64,000 nucleotides of DNA from Leptodontidium sp. MPI-SDFR-AT-0119 (taxonomy: Eukaryota > Ascomycota > Leotiomycetes > Helotiales > Leptodontidiaceae): NCBI GenBank assembly GCA_020726505.1, contig JAHLEZ010000014.1, positions 1,922,001 to 1,986,000 of the forward strand, given 5' to 3'. Of this stretch, positions 37,101 through 49,382 are shown in pieces. Below the pieces are notes generated by a model. It saw nothing but the letters and a program-made list of their open reading frames with translations, ran no database searches and was not told the DNA's origin. A program made the translations under genes and the position numbers. How positions within the stretch are numbered: position 1 is the first letter of the stretch; every line of letters begins with the position of its first letter.

Positions 37101-37373
37101 CTAATTCAACCCAGGTTGATCCCGGTACACAGATGACTCGCGCAGGAAAACTTCCTCATATCGCCAAACAATTTCCTCATCGGTCTCCTTTTTTCGGTGG
37201 CCGCACGCTTCGCACTTCGCACCAGCCTGAAAGGAAACGAGAGTTCTGGCCCCTTCCCCACAGACTTGTGTCTCAGGTCGGACTGCCACAGCATCTCTGT
37301 AATGGCGACAGGGTAAGTCAACGATTCTCACCGGACAGCCGCAGTTCCAGTTGCAATGAAGGTATTGACACAT
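37101..37373 (-). CDS. small Cys-rich hypothetical protein
   Basis: An uninterrupted 90-residue frame on the minus strand beginning MCQYLHCNWNCGCPV and containing nine cysteines, including CNWNCGC and a CEACGH pair near residue 55. The start with Met-Cys, aromatic residues and a Cys-Gly-Cys, followed by a CxxCG motif, resembles small fungal proteins that may bind zinc. There is no signal peptide, so secretion is unlikely. No family was assigned. An internal 35-nt GT-AG segment exists but is too short for a likely intron. Moderate confidence that it is a gene. Confidence 0.45.
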   Translation of the reverse strand: MCQYLHCNWNCGCPVRIVDLPCRHYRDAVAVRPETQVCGEGARTLVSFQAGAKCEACGHRKKETDEEIVWRYEEVFLRESSVYRDQPGLN

Positions 37374-38280
37374 CTTTGCTTTTGGTGGTGTGCTGTTTGT
37401 TTGGTAGGGAGATGGATGAATAGAATATGAGATGTAGAGTAGATGGTGGTGATGGTGGTGATGAAGGACTATTTGTGAGGTATTTCAAGGTCTTTAATAC
37501 TTTTTCAGGATTCCTGTTAGTTCGGCTGTTAGGTTGTTTTCATCTTTGTTTTTTTATTAAATAAACGTAATTCAACTATTGACTTGTTTTCATCTTTGTT
37601 TTTTTTTAAATAAACGTAATTCAACTATTGACTTGTTTTCATATTTATTTCTATTTTTAGAAACGTAGTTCAACTGTTGACTTGTTTAAAAAAAATGTTC
37701 ACAAATGTGCTAGGAGTTCAAATGTCAATTCGTTTTCATATTTGTTATTGTTAGAAATGTAATTGTTAACACAGAGTCTTTGAAATTATTAAAAACAGAA
37801 TACTTGCTGAGGAACCTTTGTGATATGGTTAAAAGCGTAGTGTCGCGATAAAAAGCCTCTCCAAATCAGCAAACAGTTTCCGATAAATAGCTTTTGAAGT
37901 CGTAAACGCCTTTGGAAATTAAGCGGGGATTGTGCAAATTGCTTTGGAGCTGTTGATGTAGAGGAGAAGAAACAAATTTGAGGAAAGAATCTAGGCTTTT
38001 ATAGGGTTTCGGGGGAGAGGTGTGAATAATTTCCAGTGTAGATGGTCTCAAACAAGTCTGTGATTGGTACTGAAGAGGATCGTTTGATTCAGATTTTACT
38101 TTGTAGTTGTGGGCTCCAAGATATTGAGGAGGGGTGATCCACGAATTGTCCATTTCCACTTGGGAAGTGCTAGCTAACATGAGCTGGAGACTAGCCTCTC
38201 GAGTACCAGGTTTGGGAAGTAGTAAAAGCATGAAGAGGTTGTAGGATCAAAGTCCAAAGTAGGTATACCAGTATCCAAGT
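37374..38280. other. AT-rich intergenic region with tandem repeat
   Basis: About 900 bp, strongly AT-rich, between the small Cys-rich ORF and the dolichol kinase stop. It contains a roughly 50-bp tandem repeat (37535-37683). A 121-codon minus-strand frame at 37866-38231 has no domain and looks like chance. Confidence 0.45.
37535..37770. repeat. AT-rich tandem repeat, unit about 50 bp, three copies plus a degenerate fourth
   Basis: The unit reads as GTTTTCATCTTTG, then a T-rich tract, then AAACGTAATTCAACTATTGACTT. Copies lie at about 37535-37584, 37585-37634 and 37634-37683, with increasing divergence. A partial fourth copy lies at about 37731-37770. The first two copies are nearly identical. 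Confidence 0.8.
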
Positions 38281-41062
38281 CTAAATATCTAAACCCTTAA
38301 CACATAGCCAAAGCACCACTGGAACAACGACATTATCGTTCCCACCTGTGAGAACCGCCTCCGTCAAACTCGCTATGCCCGCCGCAACGCCCGCTTTCGT
38401 ACCAGTCATAAACCAAGAGTCGTCATTATTAGCCGGCCAGCCTCCGATTCTAAGCCACGCTTTTGCAAGTATCAACGCCAGTCCCACGGCAGTAGCAAAT
38501 GCTATGCTGCCTTCAATACTTTTGCCGCCGCCCCAGAGCCATTTCCGTCGTCCGTATCGTCGTCCGATCAGCGATGCTGCTGCATCGCCCATGCCTACGC
38601 AAATAACGCCGCTCACCATGCTGACTTCCCGTGTGGGAACCTCCCAACCGGCGAGGTAGTCCTTTCCAGTTCGTGGGAGAGTTCCAAGGGAGAGCCAGAG
38701 AGGGATGGCGCAGCCGATCAGGAGAAAAATATGAGATATTACTACAGGGCCTTTTAGGTCCCTTCCATCCACGTACGGTGTAAGGAAATATGCCAGATGT
38801 TTGGACAGTGGCGGAAGTTGAGACGCTCGAAACAAATCGAGGAGCAGAAAGATCGCAAGCATGAGGGACAGTGCCAAGGCTGCGAATGTTGGATCTACAT
38901 ATGTAGCAGGAAGGAGCATGGCCACCATCATGAAATGAAATACTTTGCGGCGAGTATCCACCTCGTAAATCGACGAAAGACGAAGTACGATGGCCAACCC
39001 GACAATAATAATTGCCAACCAGTAACCGCACAAGATCAGCCGAGTATTTGCTGGTCCAAACGATGCCTGTCGTAAATGCTCAACCCAGCCCATGTAACAG
39101 GACTCCTCATGCTCCCGACCGCTTCTAGGCGGGATGCATATCCAATGTTGAAGGTTGTAGCTGACGATCTGCATTCTGAACCATGGCAGATCACCGAAAA
39201 GATAGCCCAGAGCCCATCCTATGGGCTCGTTTCCGTGTAGAGCAAATCTTTGCACGTACTCCCTGATCCCTACCAAAATGAGAGCCAGTACACAGAAGTA
39301 AACGTAACCTGCATATATCCATTTCCGAATACTGGCCTGCTTCTGTGTAAGGTAAAAAAATGCCTGGACGCTGGATGAGGCAGCCCTCTTCCGTCGGCCA
39401 GAAGGAGTCCTGGTACTTGAACGTGGAGGGAGACTGGTGAGAGAAGGAAGAGTATGTCGTCGATTCATCGAAAAAGATTGTTCATTTGTTGACTTCGTAT
39501 CGCAGTTCAGGAAGTTGACCTTGGACTTGGGGTCGACAGCCGAAACAGAGCCATTTTCTCTGATCATCTCATAAGCTGGCATCGAGTCTCGAGTATTCAG
39601 TTTGAGTCTCTGTGGAGGCAATTCAACGACACCCTCATCCTCACTCGAATCAGTAGCAGCAGTATCCTTCCCAAACACAGATCCAATCTTTGCAAACGGA
39701 GATCTCCTCTTGAAAAATCCCGATTTTGGCTTCGCAGGCATCTCTGCCCGTCTGAACCGCCACTTCGGAACCCTGGCCAGAGCTACTCCCCATACAAGCA
39801 CACGTCCACAGGTTAGGAGCACTCCGACACCCCCACCCCAAAGAAGTGCTTTTAGAATCGTCGTTTGGGGAGACTTGGCAAGTAATAGCAACTCGATTAG
39901 AGATATTGAAAGTAGTTGCAGCTCTGCGGTGAGAAGACTTGTCGTTGTCAAGTAATGCAAGGTTACGCATAATGCCTGATGTAGAGGATAGAGAAGCACC
40001 AGTATTTCCCGATTCAGGGCTCCATGTACTCCAACTGGAGAAAAATCGGTCATTGTGGGCTGAGTTGAATTCGAAACTAAAATTGGAAGACAAGAGAAAG
40101 CCCAATGAGAAATATTGGAGCCAGCCACCCCTCCGGTTGATGGAATGAGGTGTCTTGGGAGTGAGGCTATTCCAAGAGCTATACTGGGCAGAAATTCAGC
40201 GGGATTACTTCTTGAGAGCAATAGAGTGACGAGCATTGTGATCGATGAAGGGTATATCAAAGCTGCGGGTTCAAAAGTGGCTGGGATCCGTATCGGTAAA
40301 GGCCTTTTCAAGGGATGCATAGGCTGGATATGCCGTAGCAATCTTAGAGGATATGCAGCAATGAGAGACGAGGTTATGAGAAATTGGCAGGCCAGTTCTG
40401 CTACAGTCAGTATAACACAGCTAGCCAAAGGATTCCTTCTCACCTCTCCTCCACATATATATAACCCTACGAACTTGAGAGTCAAAACAAAGCATTGCAC
40501 CGACGAAGCACATGATCCCTGCTTCGGTAGATCTCCTCACCATCTCGATCCTCCGTTTCCGACGAAATTTCTCCACAGCTTTTTCCGCCTCTTCTCTGTC
40601 TATGCCAGCAGATGGCAAGATCCTCTGGCGGAAGAACCCATGTGTCCGTGGAGAGTCTTCGTCTAAGAGTGCTGGCGATAGAACTGGGCTTGGTGTGCCC
40701 GAGGGGCTACTATCAGCACCTCTGAGACCCTTATGAAGCCGTAGTTTCGGTGCGGGTAGTCCTTTCAGAAAATGCTCGTCGTCTGCTTCTGTTCCACTAT
40801 CGCTATTTGTTGACTCCTTGTAGCTCTCCGAGCGTCGTCTTAGCTCTTGTGGCCCTTCATCGTCTGTAGTCTGCGCTGAACGCAGGGGCGATTTCGTTGG
40901 AGGGGCGTTTGTGCTCGCATTGTTGAATCTCTCGGAGCCGTACGGTAGCTCGAATTGCTGGCGGTGGTATGGATGAGGAGAGCGCGAGAGTCGGCGCACA
41001 GCATCTTCTCGTAGTGTTTGAGCATGCGATTGCTGTGAGACGGGCTTGAGCTGCTCAGGCAT
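38281..41062 (-). CDS. dolichol kinase (Sec59 family)
   Basis: Two exons on the minus strand (41062-40444 and 40400-38281) with a 43-nt intron containing a perfect ACTGAC branch point give 912 residues. Residues 1-190 are hydrophilic and Ser/Pro/Arg-rich. About 13-15 hydrophobic segments follow. The C-terminal 270 residues carry the family core: YEVDTRRKVFHFMMVAMLLP, YVDGRDLKGPVVISHIFLL, and the CTP-binding GVICVGMGDAAASLIGRRYG...GKSIEGS. The enzyme phosphorylates dolichol with CTP in the ER membrane, supplying the carrier for N-glycosylation, GPI and mannosylation. The acidic/basic cytosolic loop in the middle (residues about 480-590) is a fungal insertion. Confidence 0.92.
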
Positions 41063-44000
41063 CTCGGGGTGCTGCTGACGGGGTTATGGCGCTCGAGGGC
41101 TTCGAACGGACCATATCTCTCTTGTCCTGTCGCTGCTGGTTTGGGAGGATTGTGTTTTCGTTGCAAATTCGGAATTCGGGTGGTTATATGGAGCTCCAAG
41201 AAACACACTACCTAGGTGAAATCGAGACCGAGTGGAGTGACCATATTCACATGCAAGAAATAACTGGGCTCGCGAGATGGCAAAGCGACGTAACCTGAAG
41301 CTTGGCTCGCTGAGGTTGTGTTGGGAACCAGAGCGGAGCGGGATGAACAATTATCCGCGGTTCGTATTAGCCTTATGCCGCCAGGCCTCATGATCTTGAA
41401 CTCTTCCCTCGCACCTACGCTAATTGATCGCGATGCAATTTTCGTATCTATGCTGTGTTGCGAATCCTCAGGGCACCTGTATGATAGGAAACCTGCTATC
41501 GTGCACTCCCTGACAACTCTACCTACGTTTGAACCTCCAGTCACGTATCGCATCGTGTGGTGTGACTGCGCCTCCGCGCCCAGGCATCACTGATCTGGCT
41601 TCATCAACTTTTCAAATGTTGGCTACAGAGCCCCGTGTCTGGATGTTCTACTCTCTCTGTCGTTCCCATGCCTTTGCTTTCTGTCATGTTCATGTACCCG
41701 AGCTGTCCTGGCTCAAGTGAGGACTGGATAGCGGTGCACTTTTCTTCAGAGAAGTGTCAGAACCCGTTTACGTGATAAGAACGAGACGCGTGTTTGCAAC
41801 GAGTTTTGTTATACTTCTGATCAGTTTTATTTGGTCTGTTGAATGGTTGATCTTTCTCCTCGGAACGGCTAGTTCTCCTTCATGCAGCGCTATTCAAGCA
41901 ATTCCATCACGCTGGAAGGTCGTCGTGAGCTGCACGGCCGACTTAACGAACCGTATCGGAATCACTGGAGATGGCATCCATGTATTCCTTTGTTCACCAA
42001 GCCAGCTCGTTGTCTGCTTCTGGCTTCTTGCCATTTTTCAGTCTGTCACCTCAGATGGTTCCTGCGTTCTTTGAGATGATCAACAGTCGTGCTTGAAGTA
42101 CTCTGGCCTGAAACTTCAAACCGAAGGGCCAAATGAAGGGCGAAGGGATGGTCTCAGCTCAAATAGTGCAAAGCCATCAGCACGTATAAAGTGAACAATG
42201 GGGGTTCTGGAACAAATTTGTTGTCGGATCACGTGGCTTCGTGTTTTACCCGATAACATTTTGTTTCTCCTTGGATTCTCAAAGGATACGAAGGTTCGGG
42301 ATAGATATGAAACGGCTGAGGTGGCCCGATTAACGTTATGTTCCCGCTTTCTGCAGACCATTTCCTGGGTCGGGCTGTGTTCGTCAAAATCAACGGACGG
42401 GAGGGGGGCTGTGCATGAATGTGATAGAGCTGTGCCTTTTGCACAGCCGTCCATTTTGTGACACCCTGCATATGGAAACTCAATTAATGCAAGCTGCAAG
42501 TGGTGCATATGTATCTACAGTTTGGTACAACTGAACAGCCGAGGTTGGTATCTTGATTGGGTTTGTTACGAAACGCCTCAAGTCAGTAATGGTGGCGGTG
42601 TAGATGGAGGTCAGAATTGCAATCGATTCTACTCGACCCCGCCCAAAGATAGGAAGTTTTTCGGGGGAGGAATATGAACGTAATCATATGCTACTGGGAA
42701 CTCAAAGAGTAAACATCAAAGCGTTTACTTCTTTCCGTGCATGCCCATTGTTGTTTGAAGATACGAATGAAGTATTCGTTGTAATCATTACTCGCACTAT
42801 TCCTCTCGATGCACAGGACTGCCATCAGTTTTATCCTTCGCCCATAAATACATATGTTTAGCTGCAAATTGGACATCTTTCTGAGCTGCAATTCAATTGT
42901 AGCACAATACTCCAGCTGCTGCAAGAAAGACTTCCTCCTCGTGTTAGCCTGACTGTACCCGCAGTTTCACTATATATTCAAATGCAAAGCCTAGATCACA
43001 TACGAGCAGGGCTGAAGACGCAAGGATGGCCAAATCACACTCAAAATAAGGGATGTGATTGTCTTAGGCACCCTATGTATCCTTTGCAACGCTTCGATTA
43101 CTCGGTAAACACCCAATACAACGGGTAAAGATCAGGAGGATGCTGATTGGTAGCGCTAAGCAGATCTTGGCCCACCCTTTTTTGGTAATAAGAGACGACT
43201 TACACGGAGTAAATACTTCCATATGGATTTCGACCGAGCATTTCAACTGCCATATCTGCTTGGCTGTGGCGCACGCGCCATGTAAACAGGGCACCTGATA
43301 GAGTAGATGTGAAGATACAAACAACTTGAAATCGAAAGGTCAAAATGACGACATACATGATTGCCGACATTGTTTATCTGGTATGCCTGCTTGGCAACAA
43401 TAAGTCGTTCGACAATACTGTTCCAGAATTCATCAACATTTCGTTTTTGTGCCCCTGGCTTCGGATCATTCAGTCTCAATCTGGTCTACTTGGGAGCAAG
43501 AAGCTCGCAAATGACCCCTTGGTACACCAAATTCTTAATCGTGGTCATTCTTCTTAATCGTGGCCATTCTTGATGTTTCCCAATTGCATGCTCAAGTCAA
43601 CTCGCGGCCAAGTTGCTGCAATGTAAGACTTACCACCCAGACATCACACCTCGATACCCGGGCGGCTTAGCTGCAGGGGCGTCCAATCCAAAAGTACCAA
43701 GAGGTGACCAGCAATGATTGCTGTTATAAATGGATGGCTATGCAGTCGATTGGTACCCTAGGCTGCAGGATTGAATGTCCACATGGTAAAGAAAGCAAGG
43801 GGAATTAGAGAAGACGCAGCGACTGGGTGACAGTGGAACATGGGACGACTGAGGGGACAATGCTCTCACGGACATTGGTCGTCATCTTCTAGCTCCATTC
43901 CGGCCCGTTACTTGGTAGTATCTCGAACTTTGAGGAAATTCGTTGACTGCGCCTCGTTTTGACGCTGGTAGCTTTTGACTTGAACGTAGGTTGCTGACTT

Positions 44001-45027
44001 GATGATGACTGGTACAGAAAAGTGTTTGAAGCACGGAGCTGTTGCTCCATTACGTGGGCTTGAGAGATTTTCTAACCGTTCGAAAGGGAAAATTTTACCC
44101 AATAACAATTACAAAAGTCTTGCATTTTACTAGAGCTGACATCGCATTCAGTTCATATCGTTACGAGCTTCTCTCTATGAATCTGTACCAAGACAACAGC
44201 TATCGGCATCGGCCTCAAAGCTTAATTGTGCCAAGACCAAAAACACTGCTAGTCTGCAGTAGTTAAGCTGAGAAGTAACAATAATTACTGCTTTCTTCGA
44301 CCCCGCCGATTGTGATTGGTTATAGCGGACAATGCCAGGCTGTGCGACTACCCGATACGAGACTTTAAAACAGCTAGCAAAGATCACCCCAGAGATTGAA
44401 TCCGGTTCTTTGACAGCACATTTGTGGGAGGTGGAAATAAACTATGTCCACATCGGGAAAGACACGAAGGTGGAGGTCAAACTCAGCCACCCCGTCCGCT
44501 CGGTTAAGTACCCGTGAACAATGATTGCCGCTTGCACGCATAGGGATGGTACCTATCCAAACACTGGGGCACATCTGGACAAATGAAACCTCCTCCTTTC
44601 GCGTCTGCCTAACATTCTGCCTCGTAGACCCGTCTCAGAGGGGCGTTCCTTCGAGCTTCTGGAACTTCATATAATCACCATGGCCCAGAGCTGTTTAGAG
44701 CAATTCGGAGATATCGGAGACAATTTGAACTTTCATAGACTTGGCAAGTTCAACGAGCTGCTCAATTCGACTTTGGGCTTGTTTTGTTTTCGTATCCAAC
44801 TCAATTGACAGAAACTAGCCCGAGAAAGTCGCCATAGTATCTCAACCAGAGGTCGCCGTTTTCGTATGGAACCGAATTCGTTCATATGTCGGACTTTTTC
44901 ACACCAATTACAAGCAGCCGATTAGGAAACCCCTCACCCAAGACGGCAACTACCTTCCCTCGTACCCAATCGTATAGATTAGGTTATTGTTCGCCATAGG
45001 AGACTCATGCCAACTGCAATACGAAAA
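41063..45027. other. 4-kb gene desert
   Basis: No gene could be supported on either strand; all open frames are short, lack start or splice context, and show no recognisable domain. There is a small direct duplication of TTCTTAATCGTGG(T/C)CATTC at 43531-43570. No terminal inverted repeats, LTRs or transposase-like peptides were recognised. Long non-coding transcripts or heavily mutated relics cannot be excluded. Confidence 0.45.
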
Positions 45028-46619
45028 ATGTACCGGACCGATGTTGGGACATCGGAACATACCCCCACAGTCCGAACTCGGAAATCCAACGGGAAATCGA
45101 GACTTGGTTGTATGGCATGCAAGCAAAAGAGAATTAAGGTTAGTTTTTGTCCTCTTCAAGTGCCCAATTGGGTCGACTAACTCGATGCAGTGTGACGAGT
45201 TACGTCCCAAATGTACCAAATGCAAGACTTCATCTCAAGAATGTGTCTACCCCACAAACGATGTACCGAAGTGGAAGAGCTCCGTGAGCACTTTCTCCCT
45301 ACCATCAGCAGCAGAGTCAAGTTCTCCTTCAACGGCTTCGGCTACTTCAATCAAGACCGACTATGAGTACTCCGCAACCCCATCCCCTCCCTACTCGAGT
45401 TTCGGCGAGCAAACGCAGACACCCCTTGAGTACGATAACTCCTTCTTTGGCAACTTTGACATGCTCGGTCATGAATTGCCCCCAATGCCAGTTGAACAGT
45501 CTCAACTGTTTGAAACTCAAGATGTTCTACTCCTGATGCACTTTACATCAACGACAAGTCTAGATTTGATCGGGCCACAACAGCTGTAGGTATTCGGGTG
45601 TCCATTTTTTCTTCTTAAACATATTCAAGACTTCATTGTCAAAAGTGTTTGATTCCCCTTCTAAACTCGGTCCAGACCCGCAGCTAACTTGTTCCCAATT
45701 CTTCAGGTGGACAGAAGATGCTATGCAACTTGCTTTTCAGGTATGTCACGGCCAATTTTACCGCTTTACTGTAACCTAGTATCTAACAGAACTACAGCAC
45801 AGTTTTTTAATGCACGCTATTCTCACCCTCTCAGCAAGGCACCTGCAAAAAGTTCCATGCTCTTTAACAAGCGGTCCTGAACCAGACTACAAACTCCTCG
45901 AACAATACCATCACCACGAAGCCCTCACAGCCTTTCATGGTGACTTCCATAATAATGTACAGTCCAACCAGGACGCAGTACTAGCTGCTTCCTTCCTCCT
46001 CAGCTTTCACGCCTGCTCAGTCCTCGACTTCAAACCTACAGCTGTACTTCCCGCGGAAGATAGCTCCCTCACCTTCCTCCGGTACATCCCCTCTGTATTG
46101 GCCGATCGCCAGGACACAGCACACAACGGTCGCTTCCAAGTCCTCGTCGAACCAAGACTCTTCCTCCCACATGTAACCCCAAGCATGGGACCCGGCGCAC
46201 AATTCATGAGCCTCCTCAACCACCTCCCTCTCGAATCACCGGCACTTGTGCACCGCGATACATACGTCGAACGCATCGAATCCCTCACACTGTACCTCTC
46301 AACATCAACATCCAAAGACCTCCAGCCCAGCGTACTGGAAGAACTACTCTCGTGTTTCCTGCGCTGGCAATCCATGTGTCCCTCGCAGTACGTTGAGCTA
46401 GTGGGAGAGCTGGACGGCATTGCGCTTGTTATTCTGGCACATTATTACGCTGCAGCAGCATACTTGTTGTCGAGGAATAGAGGGAAGTGGTGGTGGTGGC
46501 ACGAGAAGCCTGGATACATGGTAGGTACGATTGGGGATTACCTCGGTAGGGACTGGCAACAATGGATGGAGTGGCCGAGAAGCATGATTCAGAGAGTGGG
46601 CGATCTTTCTTCACGTTGA
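45028..46619 (+). CDS. Zn2Cys6 transcription factor (Fungal_trans_2 type)
   Basis: Four exons (45028-45138, 45191-45585, 45707-45740, 45798-46619) total 1362 nt for 453 residues. Intron 1 falls inside the zinc cluster: exon 1 ends CMACKQKRIK and exon 2 begins CDELRPKCTKCKTSSQEC, restoring CX2CX6CX6CX2CX6C. Exon 3 is a 34-nt micro-exon encoding LWTEDAMQLAFQ and is needed for phase. Exon 4 (HSFLMHAILTLSARHL...) has the start of the effector domain typical of small UPC2/sterol-uptake-like regulators, in the pattern LMHALLALSALHL. The Ser/Thr-rich linker lies at residues 65-130. The 3' part of the coding strand (after about 46430) is G-rich. Target genes are unknown. Confidence 0.88.
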
Positions 46620-48322
46620 AACGATAGAATTTTTCTTCTACGCCCACATACACTAATTCAGCAATACCCAAATACAAACATATACGAAGACCATCACCAG
46701 AGTAAAGACTCAACTTTTGACACCGTGAACCTGTCAATTTTCTCATTCCTGCTCACTACGGAGGTAATGAACAGTTTTTGCTTCAACATTTTTTTCTGCA
46801 ATGCAACGTGAAGCCGGAGTGGGGACCGGTCATGTTTCCCAATGGAGATACTATTCACACCGTACTCCACCGTGTCGTGGGCCGTTCGTATTCTTTGTAT
46901 AGAATGATTTCAAGATTCCAAAAATGGGAGCCTAGATTGGTTCCATTTTGACCCCTGCCTCGTTAGTGCCGTTTTAAGGTTCAATTAAGAACACCCCGCA
47001 AGGATCTCCTGTTCATCTGCTCCGGGTGGCTTAGCAAATGCTTGGAGGCGATTCAGTTGACCTGGAGAGGCGAAAATATGGGGGCATACCTTTCCGTGGA
47101 AAGCTTGCGTGCACGGAGGACAATTGAAATCTGGTGAATTATTTTGAGCTTATTCGGCAGTATGGCTAATGCAACTGAAATAGTTTTGTTGTGTTGGGCA
47201 GCTAAATGATATCACCGCGATCCACACCTTCTAGAAAAAGTTGCAATTAAATAGCATAGAGTCCAAAAAGTGTCATTTGAGTTAGAGCTCGATTTATGGA
47301 TAGTGTAGGGCTTCCAACTTCGCAATATGGTAGATGAAACAGGAAGGATGCGAATATGTTTGTTTACTTATGCACCCCTATTTAAGCGAGAAACTGGTTC
47401 ATCCCATGTGTTTTGTGTTTCGTCCCGTTCACTACAACGCTACAAAGAGCATGACGGTGGCACCTTTCCATCCTGCCAAAAAAAAAATAGTATTTGGCCT
47501 TTTTCTTTAAACTGCTATTTGCAAACAAGGCCTCCACTTTTATGCTGTCAGGAACGGGTCATGTCATGCTGCTTGTTCTCATCATTACTAACAAACGCTG
47601 ATCTTGGACATGACCTTGGGATTAAACTCTTGGTTGAAATTTTTATAGTCCCTCTAAGAATATCAATGGTGCAGAGCTTTAAGTGCTAGTTCTGGCCGGC
47701 CGTGAATGTTATTTCTGAAATCAACATTCTGGGGGGTGGTCAAGACATACGCTGAGTGGCCGCTACAAAAGCCATCTGCCTGAGCGGCGTTCTATATAAT
47801 AGAGAACTTCTTTGAACTCTCCGACACAACAATACGATGATTAAATGGCCATCTGAAAGACAAAGTTGATTTGAGTAAGCGGCATCCTTCAAGAAAGGTA
47901 GCTTCGTAAATGTCAGAAAATACTATTTAAACTTGTCCCATAATACGTCAGCGTTGCGTTTGGCTATAACTAAGCTGCTGGAACACTTCTTAATCGCTTG
48001 AAAAATAATTGCAAACATTAGAGCACAAAAATCGTGCAGTATATTGCCTTTCCACCCCAACTTTTTGACCAGGCTGTTGTATTAAATCAGGACGAGGCTG
48101 ATGGTTGGGTGTGGCTCGCTGTCACCAATCATGCCCCTGTAGCAGATCACTGAAGACCCCTGTGCAGCTGACACTGGACCTGGCTAGTCGAGGCTAGCCA
48201 GCTTCCAACTTCTCCGCCCTCAAGATAAAGACAATCAACAACACCTCGGCAGCATTGCTACAAACTGGACATACCTTCTCCTCTCCTCCATTGTTTGTGT
48301 CGCATTGTCGCCAGTATCAATC
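46620..48322. other. 1.7-kb AT-rich region without a gene
   Basis: Between two plus-strand genes. It is AT-rich, with one 120-codon open frame (47327-47689) that shows no domain and unusual composition. The last 200 bp (48120-48322) are GC-richer and likely hold the promoter of the Smr-domain gene. No repeats of note. Confidence 0.4.
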
Positions 48323-49382
48323 ATGTCTTCGGCAGCTTCCTACCCAATGACCCGGCTCGGGGGAAAAGGTGCGTTGTGCATGGTCGCAGAGACACAATCT
48401 CCACTCCCCGGATTTCCACAGGCATTGGAAACTGATGTCTCGTCGCAGCATTCAATCATTCCTCGAGCGGCGATGCCGAAGCAGAATACGATCGTCTCCG
48501 CGACCTTGCGCGACAAGAGGCTGGCAAGCGCTCGTCGTGTTTCGATAAAGTACGTCACCAGCCGCTCCCCAATCCACAGTCCTCGGTCGTGATCTAGAAC
48601 GCAGAATTGACGTCGCATACAGGCGCATCAAGCTTATGAGCGAGGCGATGGAGCTGCGGCGCATCAATTGTCAGAGGAGGGAAAGGGACATGCGGCGAAG
48701 ATGGACCAGTACAATAAGCAGGCATCCGATTACATATTCCGCGAGAACAATGCGCCCGGCCGAGTCGCGGACGACACTATTGACTTGCATGGACAATTCG
48801 TAGAGGAGGCGGAAGATATCCTAGAGCAGAGGATAAGATATGCGCAGCAGAACGGACAGACGCATTTGCATGTGTGAGTATTTCCAGGAAGGGAGCTGTG
48901 TTGAAGATGGCGTCTAATGAGGGATTAGAATCGTTGGCAAGGGCAACCACTCTGTCAACCACGTCCAGAAAATCAAGCCAAGAGTCGAACAAGTGTGCAC
49001 AGAATTGGGCCTGCAATATGCGACAGAGGAGAATGCTGGCAGGATATATGTCAATTTGTCTGGCGGACCAGCGACGATGCCACCGCAAGGTCAACAACAG
49101 CATGGAGGAGGATACCATGGACAACAGCCTCAAGGTGGTCACCAACAAGGTGGATATCCTGGCCAGCAGAACCATGGTCAACAACAGCATGGAGGAGGAT
49201 ACCATGGACAACAGCCTCAAGGTGGTCACCAACAAGGCGGATATCCTGGCCAGCAGAACCATGGTCAACAACAGCAACACGGCAACCAACAGAATGGCCA
49301 GAATGACGAGATGGAGAAGCTGGCTAGGAAATTGCTGCCGAAACTGCTCAAGAAGCTGGATGGATGCTGTGTTGTCATGTAA
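48323..49382 (+). CDS. Smr-domain protein with DUF1771, Gln/Gly repeat tail and CaaX box
   Basis: Four exons (48323-48368, 48449-48549, 48623-48873, 48929-49382) total 852 nt for 283 residues. Residues 20-80 are a DUF1771 helix pair (AEYDRLRDLARQEA...KMDQYNKQASDYIF). Residues about 90-170 are an Smr domain with DDTIDLHGQFVEEA and the IVGKGNHSVNHVQKIKP motif, the LDLHGxxxxEA and GKG signatures of MutS2-like nucleases. A Gln/Gly/His-rich tail follows, encoded by an 87-bp tandem repeat. The protein ends LDGCCVVM: Cys-Val-Val-Met is a classical CaaX box, with Met favouring farnesylation, so the protein is probably membrane-anchored. Smr domains cut RNA or branched DNA; fungal relatives act in mRNA surveillance (Cue2-type). 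All introns keep phase. Confidence 0.9.
49089..49262. repeat. 87-bp in-frame tandem duplication
   Basis: Two adjacent 87-bp copies (49089-49175 and 49176-49262), with the beginning of a third, lie inside the last exon of the Smr gene. Each encodes 29 residues rich in Gln, Gly and His (GQQQHGGGYHGQQPQGG and onward). I see one difference between copies (T at 49151, C at 49238), and it is silent. Confidence 0.92.
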
